From Hydrogenophaga crassostreae (GTDB lineage: Bacteria > Pseudomonadota > Gammaproteobacteria > Burkholderiales > Burkholderiaceae_C): a DNA stretch of 64,000 nucleotides. Under the pieces are notes generated by a model. That model was not told where the DNA came from and did not search any database. It saw only the letters and a list, made by a program, of their open reading frames with translations. The position numbers and the translations under genes were made by a program. Shown one piece after another: positions 34,708 to 43,468 of this stretch; within the stretch, counting starts at the first letter, position 1, and the number at the start of each line of letters is the position of its first letter. The DNA is taken from the NCBI RefSeq assembly GCF_001761385.1, contig NZ_CP017476.1, positions 2,779,501 through 2,843,500 of the forward strand. The letters are read 5' to 3'.

Positions 34708-35328
34708 TCACAACAGGTTCACACCTGCCGAGGCGAGCACCTGAGCGGTCTCAAACGCTGGCAAGCCCATGATGCCGGAATAGCTGCCGTTGATCTGGCT
34801 GGCCCACAGGGCTGCTTGACCTTGAATTGCATAAGCCCCCGCCTTTCCCATGGGTTCACCACTGTCCACATAGCGCTTGATTTGCGCAGCGGTGAGCGGC
34901 TCAAAGTGGACCCATGACGTCGACAATGCAGCCCATTGCCGCCCTGCGCCCCGTTGGACCGCTTTGCCCACGGCCACAGCGGTCAACACCCGGTGGCGCT
35001 TGCCCGCCAAATCGGTCAGCATGGCGCGCGCGTCGGCCGCGTCTGATGGTTTGCCTAAGATACGCCTCCCCAGGGCCACAGTCGTATCGGCACAGAGCAC
35101 CGGCGCCAGCGGCAAACCGCGCCGTTTCAAGCGCGCAAGTGAAGCCTCCAACTTGAGGTTTGTTACCCGCTGCACATAGGCTGCCGGCGCTTCTCCCGGC
35201 AACACCACTTCCAGCTGCTCAGCGTCTTCGCTGGAATCGGGCAACAGCAGTTCGCACCGAATGCCCCACTGTTCCAGCAATTGTTTGCGCCGGGGGCTTT
35301 GGGAAGCGAGGTAAATAAAATCGGTCAT
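34708..35328 (-). CDS. maf: Maf-family nucleoside triphosphate pyrophosphatase
   Basis: 206 residues from ATG 35328 (MTDFIYLASQSPRRKQLL); ATG 35340 is possible. Family motifs SQSPRRKQLL, the catalytic Asp in CADTTVALG and GSYSGIMGLP are intact. It hydrolyses non-canonical or excess dTTP/UTP-type nucleotides. The neighbour rng and the Arg-Arg motif favour the YhdE subgroup over YceF. Confidence 0.93.
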   Translation of the reverse strand: MTDFIYLASQSPRRKQLLEQWGIRCELLLPDSSEDAEQLEVVLPGEAPAAYVQRVTNLKLEASLARLKRRGLPLAPVLCADTTVALGRRILGKPSDAADARAMLTDLAGKRHRVLTAVAVGKAVQRGAGRQWAALSTSWVHFEPLTAAQIKRYVDSGEPMGKAGAYAIQGQAALWASQINGSYSGIMGLPAFETAQVLASAGVNLL

Positions 35329-35435
35329 GTCATCAATCATCGGTTGGCTACAGCGGAAAAGCACAGGAGCATGCCGAACTGCGACCCGCGCTATGGCGGA
35401 ACGGGTGGCCAACGCGCCAGCCGCCAGGCCGACCG

Positions 35436-35513
35436 CAGCGAAGGGCCGCCCCGAGCAAGGGCAGCCCCCTCGGGGGGCAGCGACCCGCAAAGCGGCGGAG
35501 CGTGGGGGTCATA
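35436..35513. repeat. GC-rich REP-like intergenic element
   Basis: This stretch between maf and rlmH is far more GC-rich than its surroundings and contains the palindromic core CCCCCTCGGGGG (35465-35476) followed by a characteristic GGAGCGTGGGGGTC tail. Similar sequence is recalled from intergenic regions of Comamonadaceae genomes. Only one copy is seen in this window. Confidence 0.45.
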
Positions 35514-35514
35514 G

Positions 35515-35982
35515 TCACTCGCGGTGATACGGATGATTGGCGTTGACCGACCAGGCGCGGTAGAGTTGCTCGATCAACAGCACCCGCGCCATGGCATGCG
35601 GCAACGTCAGATCGGACAACCGGATGCGTTGATGCGCCGCGTCGCGAAACGCGGGTTCCAGGCCGTCGGGCCCGCCAATGATCAGCGCTACATCATCAGC
35701 GGCAAGTTGCCACCCCTTAAGCTGCTCGGCCAGGGCTCTGGTGGTCAGCGTGGATCCTCGCTCGTCGAGCACAACGATGCGACAGCCACGCGGCAACACC
35801 CCCTGAATGCGCTCGCGCTCCGCCGCCAGCAAGGTTTCGCGGGTTTTGGAGGCGCGCGGTTCGGTTTTGACCGTTTTGATCTCCACCTTCAACTCCGGCG
35901 GAAACCGCTTGGCGTAATCGTCGTAAGCCGTTTGGGCCCAGTCGGGCATGCGCTGCCCTACCGCGACGATCAGCAGCTTCAT
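35515..35982 (-). CDS. rlmH: 23S rRNA pseudouridine-1915 N3-methyltransferase RlmH
   Basis: 155 residues, family length. It is a SPOUT methyltransferase with the knot region ALIIGGPDGLEPAF and C-terminal LSDLTLPHAMARVLLIEQLYRAWS, the RlmH signature, ending NHPYHRE. It methylates pseudouridine 1915 in helix 69 on assembled 70S ribosomes using SAM. Its start overlaps rsfS by 4 bases, so both are co-translated, linking two late ribosome factors. Confidence 0.97.
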   Translation of the reverse strand: MKLLIVAVGQRMPDWAQTAYDDYAKRFPPELKVEIKTVKTEPRASKTRETLLAAERERIQGVLPRGCRIVVLDERGSTLTTRALAEQLKGWQLAADDVALIIGGPDGLEPAFRDAAHQRIRLSDLTLPHAMARVLLIEQLYRAWSVNANHPYHRE

Positions 35983-36710
35983 GCCTTTTTGCGGCCCGGC
36001 GCTCTTGGCGCCGCTTTGGCAGCGGGCTTGGCCGCCGATTTTGCGACCGGCTTAGCGGCGCTCTTGGGCTTGACCACCACAGTTTTCACAGCCGCTTTGG
36101 CACCAATTACCACCTTCTTGACCGGCGCCTTCTTGGCCGTTGTCTTGGCCACAGGCTTGGTTGTGGCTTTGTTCGCGGTTTTGGTTACTGCTTTGGCAGT
36201 GACCGCCTTTGATGCGGTTTTGGCGGCCTTGCGCACCACCGACTTGGCCGACACAGGCGCCACTTCCTTCGTCACCTTGCCTGCGCCTTTTTTGGCTATT
36301 TTCTTGGGCACAGCCTTTGATTCAGGCTGCACTGGCTTGGGTGCACCAAACTTCAGGCGCACAGGCTTTTGACCCCAAATTTCTTCGAGACGGTAATACT
36401 GGCGGATCACGGGTTGCATCACGTGAGCCACGGCCGCGCCGCAGTCCACGATGATCCACTCGCCATTTTCCTGCCCCTCTATGCGCGGCTTGTCGAAACC
36501 GGCTTCGCGCACGGCATCGCGCACACTGGCCGCCAGCGCCTTGGTCTGGCGATTGGAGGTGCCGCTGGCGACGATGACCCGCTCAAACAGCGGGGACAGG
36601 GCTTCGGTATCGAACACCACGATGTCCTGTGCTTTGACATCCTCCAAACCATCAATGATGGCGCGCTGGAGTTTCTGGATGTCTTTTTTGGCTGCGGTTT
36701 CGCTGGTCAT
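35979..36710 (-). CDS. rsfS: Ribosome silencing factor RsfS with Lys/Ala-rich C-terminal tail
   Basis: 243 residues, about twice the usual length. Residues 1-120 are the RsfS/Iojap domain (VVFDTEALSPLFERVIVASG, ENGEWIIVDCG, RLEEIWG), which binds uL14 and blocks subunit joining in starved cells. From residue about 122 to the end is a low-complexity tail of Lys, Ala, Pro, Val and Thr with repeated KPVAK/KTA units, resembling histone H1 or AlgP tails. Such a tail should bind nucleic acid. It overlaps nadD upstream (4 bases) and rlmH downstream (4 bases). Confidence 0.93.
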   Translation of the reverse strand: MTSETAAKKDIQKLQRAIIDGLEDVKAQDIVVFDTEALSPLFERVIVASGTSNRQTKALAASVRDAVREAGFDKPRIEGQENGEWIIVDCGAAVAHVMQPVIRQYYRLEEIWGQKPVRLKFGAPKPVQPESKAVPKKIAKKGAGKVTKEVAPVSAKSVVRKAAKTASKAVTAKAVTKTANKATTKPVAKTTAKKAPVKKVVIGAKAAVKTVVVKPKSAAKPVAKSAAKPAAKAAPRAPGRKKA

Positions 36711-37378
36711 GTAGGGTCTTGGTAAAGGGAATGGGTTGAAATATAGCTTGCCACGTCGTTGGACACCAGTCGGTCGAGGTCCGGACCGTGTCCGTTGGCA
36801 GCAGATGCGCGTGCCCGGATGGCAGTGGCGCTGATGTGATGAAGGGGCATGTTAAGGGGTACAAAGGGCACATCCACGTGCGATATGTCGGCCGCCAGAC
36901 CCTGCTCCAATGCGGCATCCGGTCCTTGTGGCGGACGCTGCGCGACCGCCAACGTCGCCAGATCCATGACTTCCTCCCAGCGAACCCAGCTCTTGAAAGC
37001 CAACAACTGATCCGCCCCGATCACCATGAACAATTCAGCTCCAGGGTACTCTTTGGCCAGCTCGATCAGGGTATCGGCGGTGTAACTGGGTCCGACCCGC
37101 AAGGTTTCGCGGGCATCCACACAGGCTTTTTCCAGATCGCCAAACACGAGTTCGCACATCGCCAAGCGGTGTTCGGCGCCAGAAAGCGGTCGCGCTTTGT
37201 GCCATGCCTGGCCCGTCGGGAGAATGTGCAAAACGTCCAATCCCAACTGGGCCAGCGCCACCTCGGCCAGTTCGCGGTGAGCCAGATGCGGCGGGTCAAA
37301 CGCTCCGCCGAACATGCCCACGCGGCGGACAACGAGCGCGCAAGGCTCGGCAGCCACGCCCATGCTTTGGGCATCCAT
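36707..37378 (-). CDS. nadD: Nicotinate-nucleotide adenylyltransferase
   Basis: 223 residues from ATG 37378, preceded by the end of hemF. The nucleotidyltransferase motifs are VGMFGGAFDPPHLAH near the N-terminus and ISATAIRAR near the C-terminus. It makes NaAD from NaMN and ATP in NAD synthesis. The reading frame is open upstream, overlapping hemF by up to 10 bases, so the start is not certain. It is in the order hemF-nadD-rsfS-rlmH common in this group. Confidence 0.95.
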   Translation of the reverse strand: MDAQSMGVAAEPCALVVRRVGMFGGAFDPPHLAHRELAEVALAQLGLDVLHILPTGQAWHKARPLSGAEHRLAMCELVFGDLEKACVDARETLRVGPSYTADTLIELAKEYPGAELFMVIGADQLLAFKSWVRWEEVMDLATLAVAQRPPQGPDAALEQGLAADISHVDVPFVPLNMPLHHISATAIRARASAANGHGPDLDRLVSNDVASYISTHSLYQDPT

Positions 37379-37389
37379 GCCGCCGGCGT

Positions 37390-38304
37390 TCAAACCCACT
37401 CCTTGCGCACAAGAAACTCGGAAGTGAGAAGCGCCTCAGGCGATTCCGGTTCAAACACCGGCTGGTACGACCAGCTCACCAGGGGCGGCATGGACAGCAA
37501 AATGGATTCGCTGCGCCCTCCGGACTGCAGGCCAAAATGTGTTCCCCGGTCCCAGACCAGGTTGAACTCCACATACCGCCCACGGCGGTACAGCTGGAAA
37601 TCTCGCTCCCGTTTGCCGTACTCGATGTCTTTGCGGCGCGCCATGACCGGCAAGTAAGCATCGAGAAAGCCATCGCCCACCGAGCGCATCATCGCGAAGC
37701 TGCCGGTTTGACCCAACTCCGAAAAATCGTCAAAAAATACGCCACCCACGCCGCGTTGCTCATCGCGGTGCTTCAAATAGAAGTACTCGTCACACCATTT
37801 TTTGAATCTGGGGTACTTGTCAACGCCAAACGGATCCAGTGCAAGCTGGCACGTCTGGTGAAAATGCACCGCATCTTCTTCAAAGCCATAGTACGGCGTC
37901 AGGTCCATGCCTCCGCCGAACCAGCACACAGCCGGCCCCTTTTTGGGTTTGGCCGCGATCATGCGCACGTTCATGTGTACGGTCGGCACATAGGGGTTGC
38001 GGGGATGAAACACCAGGGAGACGCCCATGGCCTCAAACGGTGCTCCCGCCAATTCAGGCCGGTGTTGGGTGGCCGACGGCGGCAAAGCCAGGCCGGTCAC
38101 ATGCGAAAAGCCACAGCCAGCGCGCTCGAATACCGCGCCGCCTTCAAGAATCTGGGTGATGCCCTGCCCTTGCAGCTTCTCGCCTTTGGTTTTTTTCCAG
38201 TGGTCCACCACAAACGCCCCCCCGTCCACCATGGCCACGGTGGAAGTGATGCGCTCTTGCAGGGCTGTCAGGTATTGGTGGACGTCAGCGGTGTTGTTGT
38301 TCAT
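37390..38304 (-). CDS. hemF: Oxygen-dependent coproporphyrinogen III oxidase
   Basis: 304 residues from ATG 38304. HemF motifs are HPRNPYVPTVHMNVRMI, WFGGGMDLTPYYGFEEDAVHFH, and the long RRRGRYVEFNLVWDRGTHFGLQ (quoted in part as RGRYVEFNLVWDRGT). It decarboxylates two propionates of coproporphyrinogen in haem synthesis using O2, so the organism has an aerobic route. It is 15 bases downstream of purD. Confidence 0.96.
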   Translation of the reverse strand: MNNNTADVHQYLTALQERITSTVAMVDGGAFVVDHWKKTKGEKLQGQGITQILEGGAVFERAGCGFSHVTGLALPPSATQHRPELAGAPFEAMGVSLVFHPRNPYVPTVHMNVRMIAAKPKKGPAVCWFGGGMDLTPYYGFEEDAVHFHQTCQLALDPFGVDKYPRFKKWCDEYFYLKHRDEQRGVGGVFFDDFSELGQTGSFAMMRSVGDGFLDAYLPVMARRKDIEYGKRERDFQLYRRGRYVEFNLVWDRGTHFGLQSGGRSESILLSMPPLVSWSYQPVFEPESPEALLTSEFLVRKEWV

Positions 38305-38319
38305 CAAAAAATTGGAAAA

Positions 38320-39597
38320 TCAAGCGGCACGGTAGCCAATATCTCGACGGTACTGCATGCCTTCAAACTGCACGCCTTCGACCACACGATACGCTTTTTG
38401 CTGGGCGGCAACCACGGTATCGGCCAGCGCCGTTACACACAGCACGCGCCCGCCAGACACCACCACCGCGCCCTGCGAATCATTGGCCGTCCCGGCATGA
38501 AACACCATGGCATCGGCCGAATCTTCAGGCAAGCCGTTGATGACATCACCTTTGCGCGGTCCCATGGGGTATCCCGAGGCAGCCAACACCACGCCAAGCG
38601 CCACTCTCGAATCCCACTGCAACGTGACGGTGTTCAGCTCGGTTCGCGTGGCCGCGAGCAAAACCTCTGCCAGGTTGCTCTGCAACCGCATCAGGATCGG
38701 CTGTGTCTCCGGGTCTCCCATGCGGGCGTTGAATTCAAGTGTTTTGATTCGGCCATCGGGCGCGATCATCAAACCGGCATAAAGAAACCCAGTGAACGGA
38801 ATTCCGTCGGCTGCCATGCCGCGCAGCGTGGGCAAGATCACCTCGTCCATCGCGCGCTGGTGAACCGCTGGCGTCACCACTGGCGCTGGCGAATAGGCGC
38901 CCATGCCCCCGGTGTTGGGGCCCTGGTCAGCATCGAGCAAGCGCTTGTGGTCTTGACTCGTGGCCAATGGCAGCGCATTCACACCATCACACAAAACGAT
39001 AAAACTGGCTTCTTCGCCAGTCAAGAACTCTTCGATCACCACCCTCGCCCCACCGACGTTGTGGACCACACCCAGTTTGTTGTCCAGCAGCATGAAGTCG
39101 ATCGCCTCATGTGCTTCAGCCAGGGTCATCGCAACAACGACGCCCTTGCCCGCCGCCAGACCATCGGCTTTCACCACGATGGGAGCCCCCTTGGCATCCA
39201 CATAGGCATGTGCCTTCACAGGGTCGGTGAAGGCTTCATACTCAGCTGTGGGAATGCCATGGCGTTGCATGAACGCCTTTGAAAAAGCCTTGGAACTTTC
39301 CAACTGGGCAGCCGCCTTGGTAGGGCCAAAAATGGCCAAGCCATGCGCACGGAACTCATCGACAACGCCTGCAGCCAGTGGCGCCTCAGGCCCCACCACC
39401 GTCAAGGCAATACCCTGGGCTTGCGCCCATTCACGCAGTGCCACGATGTCGGTAATCGCCAAGTTAACCAGTTGCGCATCACGCGCCGTACCCGCGTTGC
39501 CCGGCGCCACAAACACCTGGCTCACACCTTCGGACTGCTTCAGCCTCCAGGCCAATGCATGTTCGCGACCGCCGCCGCCAATAACCAGAACTTTCAA
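38320..39597 (-). CDS. purD: Phosphoribosylamine–glycine ligase PurD
   Basis: 425 residues. The start is TTG 39597: GGAG lies 6 bases before it and the protein then begins MKVLVIGGGGREHALAWRLK, the canonical PurD N-terminus. An upstream in-frame TTG at 39609 would add four non-conserved residues. ATP-grasp motifs VVKADGLAAGKGVVVA and LEFNARMGDPETQ are present. It makes GAR in the purine pathway. Confidence 0.96.
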   Translation of the reverse strand: MKVLVIGGGGREHALAWRLKQSEGVSQVFVAPGNAGTARDAQLVNLAITDIVALREWAQAQGIALTVVGPEAPLAAGVVDEFRAHGLAIFGPTKAAAQLESSKAFSKAFMQRHGIPTAEYEAFTDPVKAHAYVDAKGAPIVVKADGLAAGKGVVVAMTLAEAHEAIDFMLLDNKLGVVHNVGGARVVIEEFLTGEEASFIVLCDGVNALPLATSQDHKRLLDADQGPNTGGMGAYSPAPVVTPAVHQRAMDEVILPTLRGMAADGIPFTGFLYAGLMIAPDGRIKTLEFNARMGDPETQPILMRLQSNLAEVLLAATRTELNTVTLQWDSRVALGVVLAASGYPMGPRKGDVINGLPEDSADAMVFHAGTANDSQGAVVVSGGRVLCVTALADTVVAAQQKAYRVVEGVQFEGMQYRRDIGYRAA

Positions 39598-39728
39598 ATC
39601 AAACTCCAAACAGATAGTTCAGCGAACAAAACCAGTGGCTTTTCCCGCGCAAAGTGCTTTCGCCGAGCGCGCCGCAGACCCGGCTCCGCCGGTCGACCTG
39701 CGTCGTAGCCTTGAAGGGGTGAGTCCAT

Positions 39729-40448
39729 CTACAGATTTGCGTTGTGAAAGATCTCCTGAACATCGTCCAGATCTTCCAGAACATCCAGCAGCTTTTGCAT
39801 GCGCTCAGTATCTTCTTCGCTCAAATCAATGGTGTTGTCAGCGCGCATGGTCACTTCGGCCACCTCGGGAATCAATCCTGCAGCCTCCAGCGCCGCTTTG
39901 ACGGCTTCAAAATCCGGGTAGGCGGTCAGCACCTCAATGGCGCCGTCGTCGCCTTTGATCACATCTTCAGCACCCGCCTCCAGCGCCACATCCATGACCT
40001 CCAGCTCCGAGGTGCCTGGCGCAAAAACGATCTGGCCGCAGTGTTTGAACTGAAAAGCCACGGAGCCGTCCGTGCCCAGATTGCCACCGTATTTGCTGAA
40101 CGCGTGCCGAACCTCGGCTACCGTTCGCACCTTGTTGTCGGTCATGGTGTCCACAATGATTGCCGCGCCTGCGATGCCGTAGCCTTCGTAGCGGATCTCT
40201 TCCAACGATTGCCCTTCGAGGTTGCCCGAGGCTTTGTCTACGTTGTACTTGATGCGATCGGCTGGCATGTTGGCAGCCTTGGCCTTTTCAATCGCCAGAC
40301 GCAAACGGGGATTCATCGCCGGATCTCCGCCACCTGAACGGGCCGCTACCGAAATCTCGCGAATGACACGCGTCCAGATCTTGCCCCGCTTTTCGTCTTG
40401 ACGGCCCTTGCGGTGTTGAATATTGGCCCATTTGCTGTGTCCAGCCAC
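39729..40448 (-). CDS. yebC: YebC/PmpR-family protein
   Basis: 239 residues beginning MAGHSKWANIQHRKGRQD, the family signature, with three-domain TACO1 organisation and acidic C-terminus (EEDTERMQKLLDVLEDLDDV). Family members have been described as transcription regulators and, more recently, as translation factors relieving ribosome stalling. In other bacteria it is often next to ruvC; here purD follows and a HerA-like gene is divergent. Confidence 0.95.
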   Translation of the reverse strand: MAGHSKWANIQHRKGRQDEKRGKIWTRVIREISVAARSGGGDPAMNPRLRLAIEKAKAANMPADRIKYNVDKASGNLEGQSLEEIRYEGYGIAGAAIIVDTMTDNKVRTVAEVRHAFSKYGGNLGTDGSVAFQFKHCGQIVFAPGTSELEVMDVALEAGAEDVIKGDDGAIEVLTAYPDFEAVKAALEAAGLIPEVAEVTMRADNTIDLSEEDTERMQKLLDVLEDLDDVQEIFHNANL

Positions 40449-40531
40449 GTGAGAATCCTTTTGTTTGACCGGAATTTGGTCTAATAACCCACGATTTTAC
40501 GTCTCCAACCCACCCGCGAAGGATGCGCCCC

Positions 40532-42073
40532 ATGGCCGAACCGATGCTGATCGCTCAAAACAAAACCGCCCAATGCCATTTGCTCCCCAGCCTGGCGAAC
40601 CGCCACGGCCTGATCACAGGTGCCACTGGCACCGGCAAAACGGTCACATTGCAGGCACTGGCTGAGCAGTTTTCCAACATCGGGGTGCCGGTTTTCATGG
40701 CCGATGTAAAGGGCGATCTCACGGGCATCAGCCAGACGGGCAGCTTTGGCGAAAAGATCAGCGGCATCCTGAAGGACCGTGGCATCGACCTGCCTGCACC
40801 TCAGGCCTGCCCCACGACGCTTTGGGACGTTTTTGGCGAACAGGGCCACCCAGTGCGGGCCACGGTGAGCGACATGGGTCCTCTGCTGCTCTCGCGCATG
40901 CTCGACCTGAACGATACCCAGTCGGGTGTGCTCAACCTTGCATTCAAGATCGCCGACGACAACGGGCTGTTGTTGCTCGACATGAAAGACCTGCGGGCCA
41001 TCCTGCTGCACATCGGTGACAACGCAAAACAGTTCACAACGGAATACGGCAACATCAGCTCAGCCAGCATCGGCGCCATACAGCGCGGACTGATGCAGAT
41101 CGAGCAGCAGGGGGGCGACCAGTTTTTTGGCGAGCCCATGCTCAATATCAGCGACTTCATGCAGACCGTGGGCGGCAAAGGGGTGATCAACATCCTCTCG
41201 GCCGACAAACTGATGAACGCCCCGCGCCTCTACGCGACCTTTCTGCTGTGGATGCTTTCCGAGTTGTTCGAGATGCTGCCCGAGATCGGCGACCCTGAAA
41301 AGCCGAAACTCGTGTTCTTCTTTGACGAAGCCCACCTCTTGTTCAACGACGCCCCCAAAGTGTTGATCGAGCGCATCGAGCTGGTGGTGCGCCTGGTGCG
41401 CTCCAAGGGTGTGGGTGTGTATTTCGTGACACAAAACCCATTGGACGTGCCCGACAGCGTGCTTGGACAATTGGGCAACCGCGTGCAACATGCCTTGCGT
41501 GCGTTTACCCCGCGCGACCAGAAAGCCGTCAAGGCCACAGCCGAAACCATGCGACCCAAGGCCGGGCTCGACATCGAAGCTGCCATCACCGAGCTGGCCG
41601 TCGGTGAGGCACTGATCAGCTTCCTCGATGCCAAAGGGCGCCCCACCGAAACCGAACGCGTATTTGTGGTTCCGCCTGGCAGCCAGCTAGGCCCGATCAC
41701 CATTGCGCAACGCCAAGCCTTGCTCAAAGACTCGCTGGTGGCTGGCATCTACGAGACCACGGTGGACCGCGAAAGCGCCTATGAGGTTTTCAATGCACGC
41801 ACCGCATCCAACCTTGATCAAGCGGAAAAAGAAGCCAAGGATGGGCCGAAGACCCCCCGCATTCCTGGCGCCGCCAAACAGGCCGAACCTGAAAAAGGGG
41901 GGCTGAGCAGCATGTTCAGCGAAGCCTTGTTCGGGCGAACGGGGCCCCGTGGCGGTCAATACGACGGTCTGGTGCAAACCATGACCAAAACAGTGGCGCG
42001 CAGCGTGGCGAGCGGCCTGGGTCGCCAACTGGTGCGCGGAATTCTGGGCGGCCTGCTTGGCGGCAAGCGCTAA
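40532..42073 (+). CDS. HerA-like DUF853 ATPase
   Basis: 513 residues from ATG 40532 with GAAGG about 9 bases before; ATG 40523 is the alternative. Walker A is GATGTGKTVT (about 30-39), Walker B LVFFFDEAHLLFND (about 260-270), and the sensor-like VYFVTQNPLDVPDSV. DUF853/HerA-related ATPases resemble DNA translocases such as FtsK. The C-terminus carries a flexible, glycine-rich tail (SGLGRQLVRGILGGLLGGKR). No NurA-like nuclease is adjacent, so the role is unknown. The next gene starts 6 bases after the stop. Confidence 0.85.
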   Translation: MAEPMLIAQNKTAQCHLLPSLANRHGLITGATGTGKTVTLQALAEQFSNIGVPVFMADVKGDLTGISQTGSFGEKISGILKDRGIDLPAPQACPTTLWDVFGEQGHPVRATVSDMGPLLLSRMLDLNDTQSGVLNLAFKIADDNGLLLLDMKDLRAILLHIGDNAKQFTTEYGNISSASIGAIQRGLMQIEQQGGDQFFGEPMLNISDFMQTVGGKGVINILSADKLMNAPRLYATFLLWMLSELFEMLPEIGDPEKPKLVFFFDEAHLLFNDAPKVLIERIELVVRLVRSKGVGVYFVTQNPLDVPDSVLGQLGNRVQHALRAFTPRDQKAVKATAETMRPKAGLDIEAAITELAVGEALISFLDAKGRPTETERVFVVPPGSQLGPITIAQRQALLKDSLVAGIYETTVDRESAYEVFNARTASNLDQAEKEAKDGPKTPRIPGAAKQAEPEKGGLSSMFSEALFGRTGPRGGQYDGLVQTMTKTVARSVASGLGRQLVRGILGGLLGGKR

Positions 42074-42078
42074 AAAAG

Positions 42079-42573
42079 GTGAAGAGCGTGCTTAAAACCG
42101 TGATTCTCATCCTGCTGGCCCTGCCAGTGCTCCTGCTGATCGCAGGCCAGCTGGGCTTGCTGCAAGGCAAGCGCCCAGCCGATCTGGGTGTGAGAGATGG
42201 CTGCTTAAAGGGTCTTTCCATGACCCGCAACTGCGTCTCCAGTCAGGCAAGACTCCACCCAGAGCATCCTCAGGCCGGCTACGCTGCCATTGATGCGCTG
42301 AAGCTCAGGCCAAGCGGTGCAGAAACCAGCATGGCGGACCTTGTCAAGGTGTTGCAAGCCATGCCAGGCGTTAAAGTGGTTGAGCACAAGCCCGATTACA
42401 TCTACGCCCAAGCCCAAACCCGATGGCTCAAATTCACCGATGACGTTGAGTTTTGGGTCAACCCTGCAGCTCAAACCATCGACATGCGCAGCGCCAGCCG
42501 CCTCGGGAAAGAAGACTTTGCCGCCAACCGCAATCGACTTGAAGCGGTTCGCGCCGCCTACCAACAGCCATGA
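42079..42573 (+). CDS. DUF1499-family protein
   Basis: 164 residues from GTG 42079; a GTG nine bases later is an alternative. An N-terminal hydrophobic segment (residues 5-25) anchors or exports it. DUF1499 features are TRNCVSSQA and the pattern around FTDDVEFWVNP. Function of the family is unknown. It overlaps the next gene by 4 bases (ATGA), and follows the HerA-like gene, so the three probably form one unit. Confidence 0.8.
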   Translation: MKSVLKTVILILLALPVLLLIAGQLGLLQGKRPADLGVRDGCLKGLSMTRNCVSSQARLHPEHPQAGYAAIDALKLRPSGAETSMADLVKVLQAMPGVKVVEHKPDYIYAQAQTRWLKFTDDVEFWVNPAAQTIDMRSASRLGKEDFAANRNRLEAVRAAYQQP

Positions 42574-43403
42574 ACACCACCACCAAGATCAATTCAACCA
42601 ACGTTGCAATTCAACCAGCAGGCGGCCACTGGCTGCGTTTGGCTCGCTGGTCAACAACCGCAGTGGCATTGGCCGCCTTAACCGCCTGCGGCGGCGGTGG
42701 GGGCAGCGATGACTCCGCCGCCGCCACCGGCAGCGCAGGCACCCGTGTGGCGAGTTGCGGGAAGAGTGGAGGCACCTTGCGCATCATGCCGTTGGGCGAC
42801 TCCATAACCGAAGGCGAATCGGGACACAACACCTATCGCAGAGTGTTGTGGCAACGCTTGAAAGGCGCCGGTTGCAACGTTGACTTCGTGGGTACCAAGT
42901 ACGGCGTTTCCGCTGGCTACCGCAACAGCCCCTCCAAATCACCGCCCAATGGGGACTTTGATCTGGACCACGAAGGCCACTGGGACTACCAGGTCAACGA
43001 GTTGCTGCCTTTTGTTGCTTCCAGCGTGGCCGCAGCGCAGCCCGACATCATCTTGATTCATGTGGGCACCAATGACGTTCTGGCGGGTCAAGGCGCCTCC
43101 GGCATCGCCAGCGAAATATCAACCTTGATCAATACGCTGCGAGCAGGCAAATCCGATGTGTATATCGTGCTCGCCAAAATCATTCCTGCCGCATCCAATA
43201 CAGCAGGCACCGCTGCGCTGAACCGCCAGATAGATGGCATCGCCGCACGGCTGAGTTCAACCGCTTCTCCCGTGGTTGTCGTCGATCAGGCCAGCGGCTA
43301 CAGTACCGCTGACAACTACGATGGCGTGCACCCAGCCCCCAGTGGTGAAGCCAAACTGGGTAACCGCTGGGCGGACACCGTGCTGGCCTGGCGAACCAGT
43401 TGA
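42570..43403 (+). CDS. SGNH/GDSL hydrolase lipoprotein
   Basis: 277 residues. A lipoprotein signal ends LALAALTAC with C40 as the lipid Cys, then a GGGGG stretch. SGNH blocks: block I PLGDSITEGE (nucleophile S78), block III GTND in IHVGTNDVL, block V DGVHPA (catalytic Asp/His). It is an esterase/lipase or polysaccharide deacetylase of the outer-membrane or periplasmic face, with substrate unknown. A strong terminator follows. Confidence 0.88.
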   Translation: MNTTTKINSTNVAIQPAGGHWLRLARWSTTAVALAALTACGGGGGSDDSAAATGSAGTRVASCGKSGGTLRIMPLGDSITEGESGHNTYRRVLWQRLKGAGCNVDFVGTKYGVSAGYRNSPSKSPPNGDFDLDHEGHWDYQVNELLPFVASSVAAAQPDIILIHVGTNDVLAGQGASGIASEISTLINTLRAGKSDVYIVLAKIIPAASNTAGTAALNRQIDGIAARLSSTASPVVVVDQASGYSTADNYDGVHPAPSGEAKLGNRWADTVLAWRTS

Positions 43404-43420
43404 AAACGACACCCCAATGC

Positions 43421-43466
43421 TCAGACAAAAAAAGGCCCGGATGATCCGGGCCTTTTTTTGGTCTGA
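43421..43466. terminator. Bidirectional terminator between SGNH gene and clpA
   Basis: TCAGACAAAAAAA-GGCCCGGAT-G-ATCCGGGCC-TTTTTTTGGTCTGA: a perfect 9-bp GC stem with flanking A/T runs and outer TCAGAC/GTCTGA pairing. Confidence 0.95.
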
Positions 43467-43468
43467 AA

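Noticed and set aside
37204..39282. 692-codon plus-strand frame opposite nadD, hemF and purD
   Set aside because: It spans three clear genes on the other strand and shows Arg/His-rich shadow composition.
39598..39728. Gene or repeat between purD and yebC
   Set aside because: Only an imperfect GC-rich stem was seen; nothing supports a feature.
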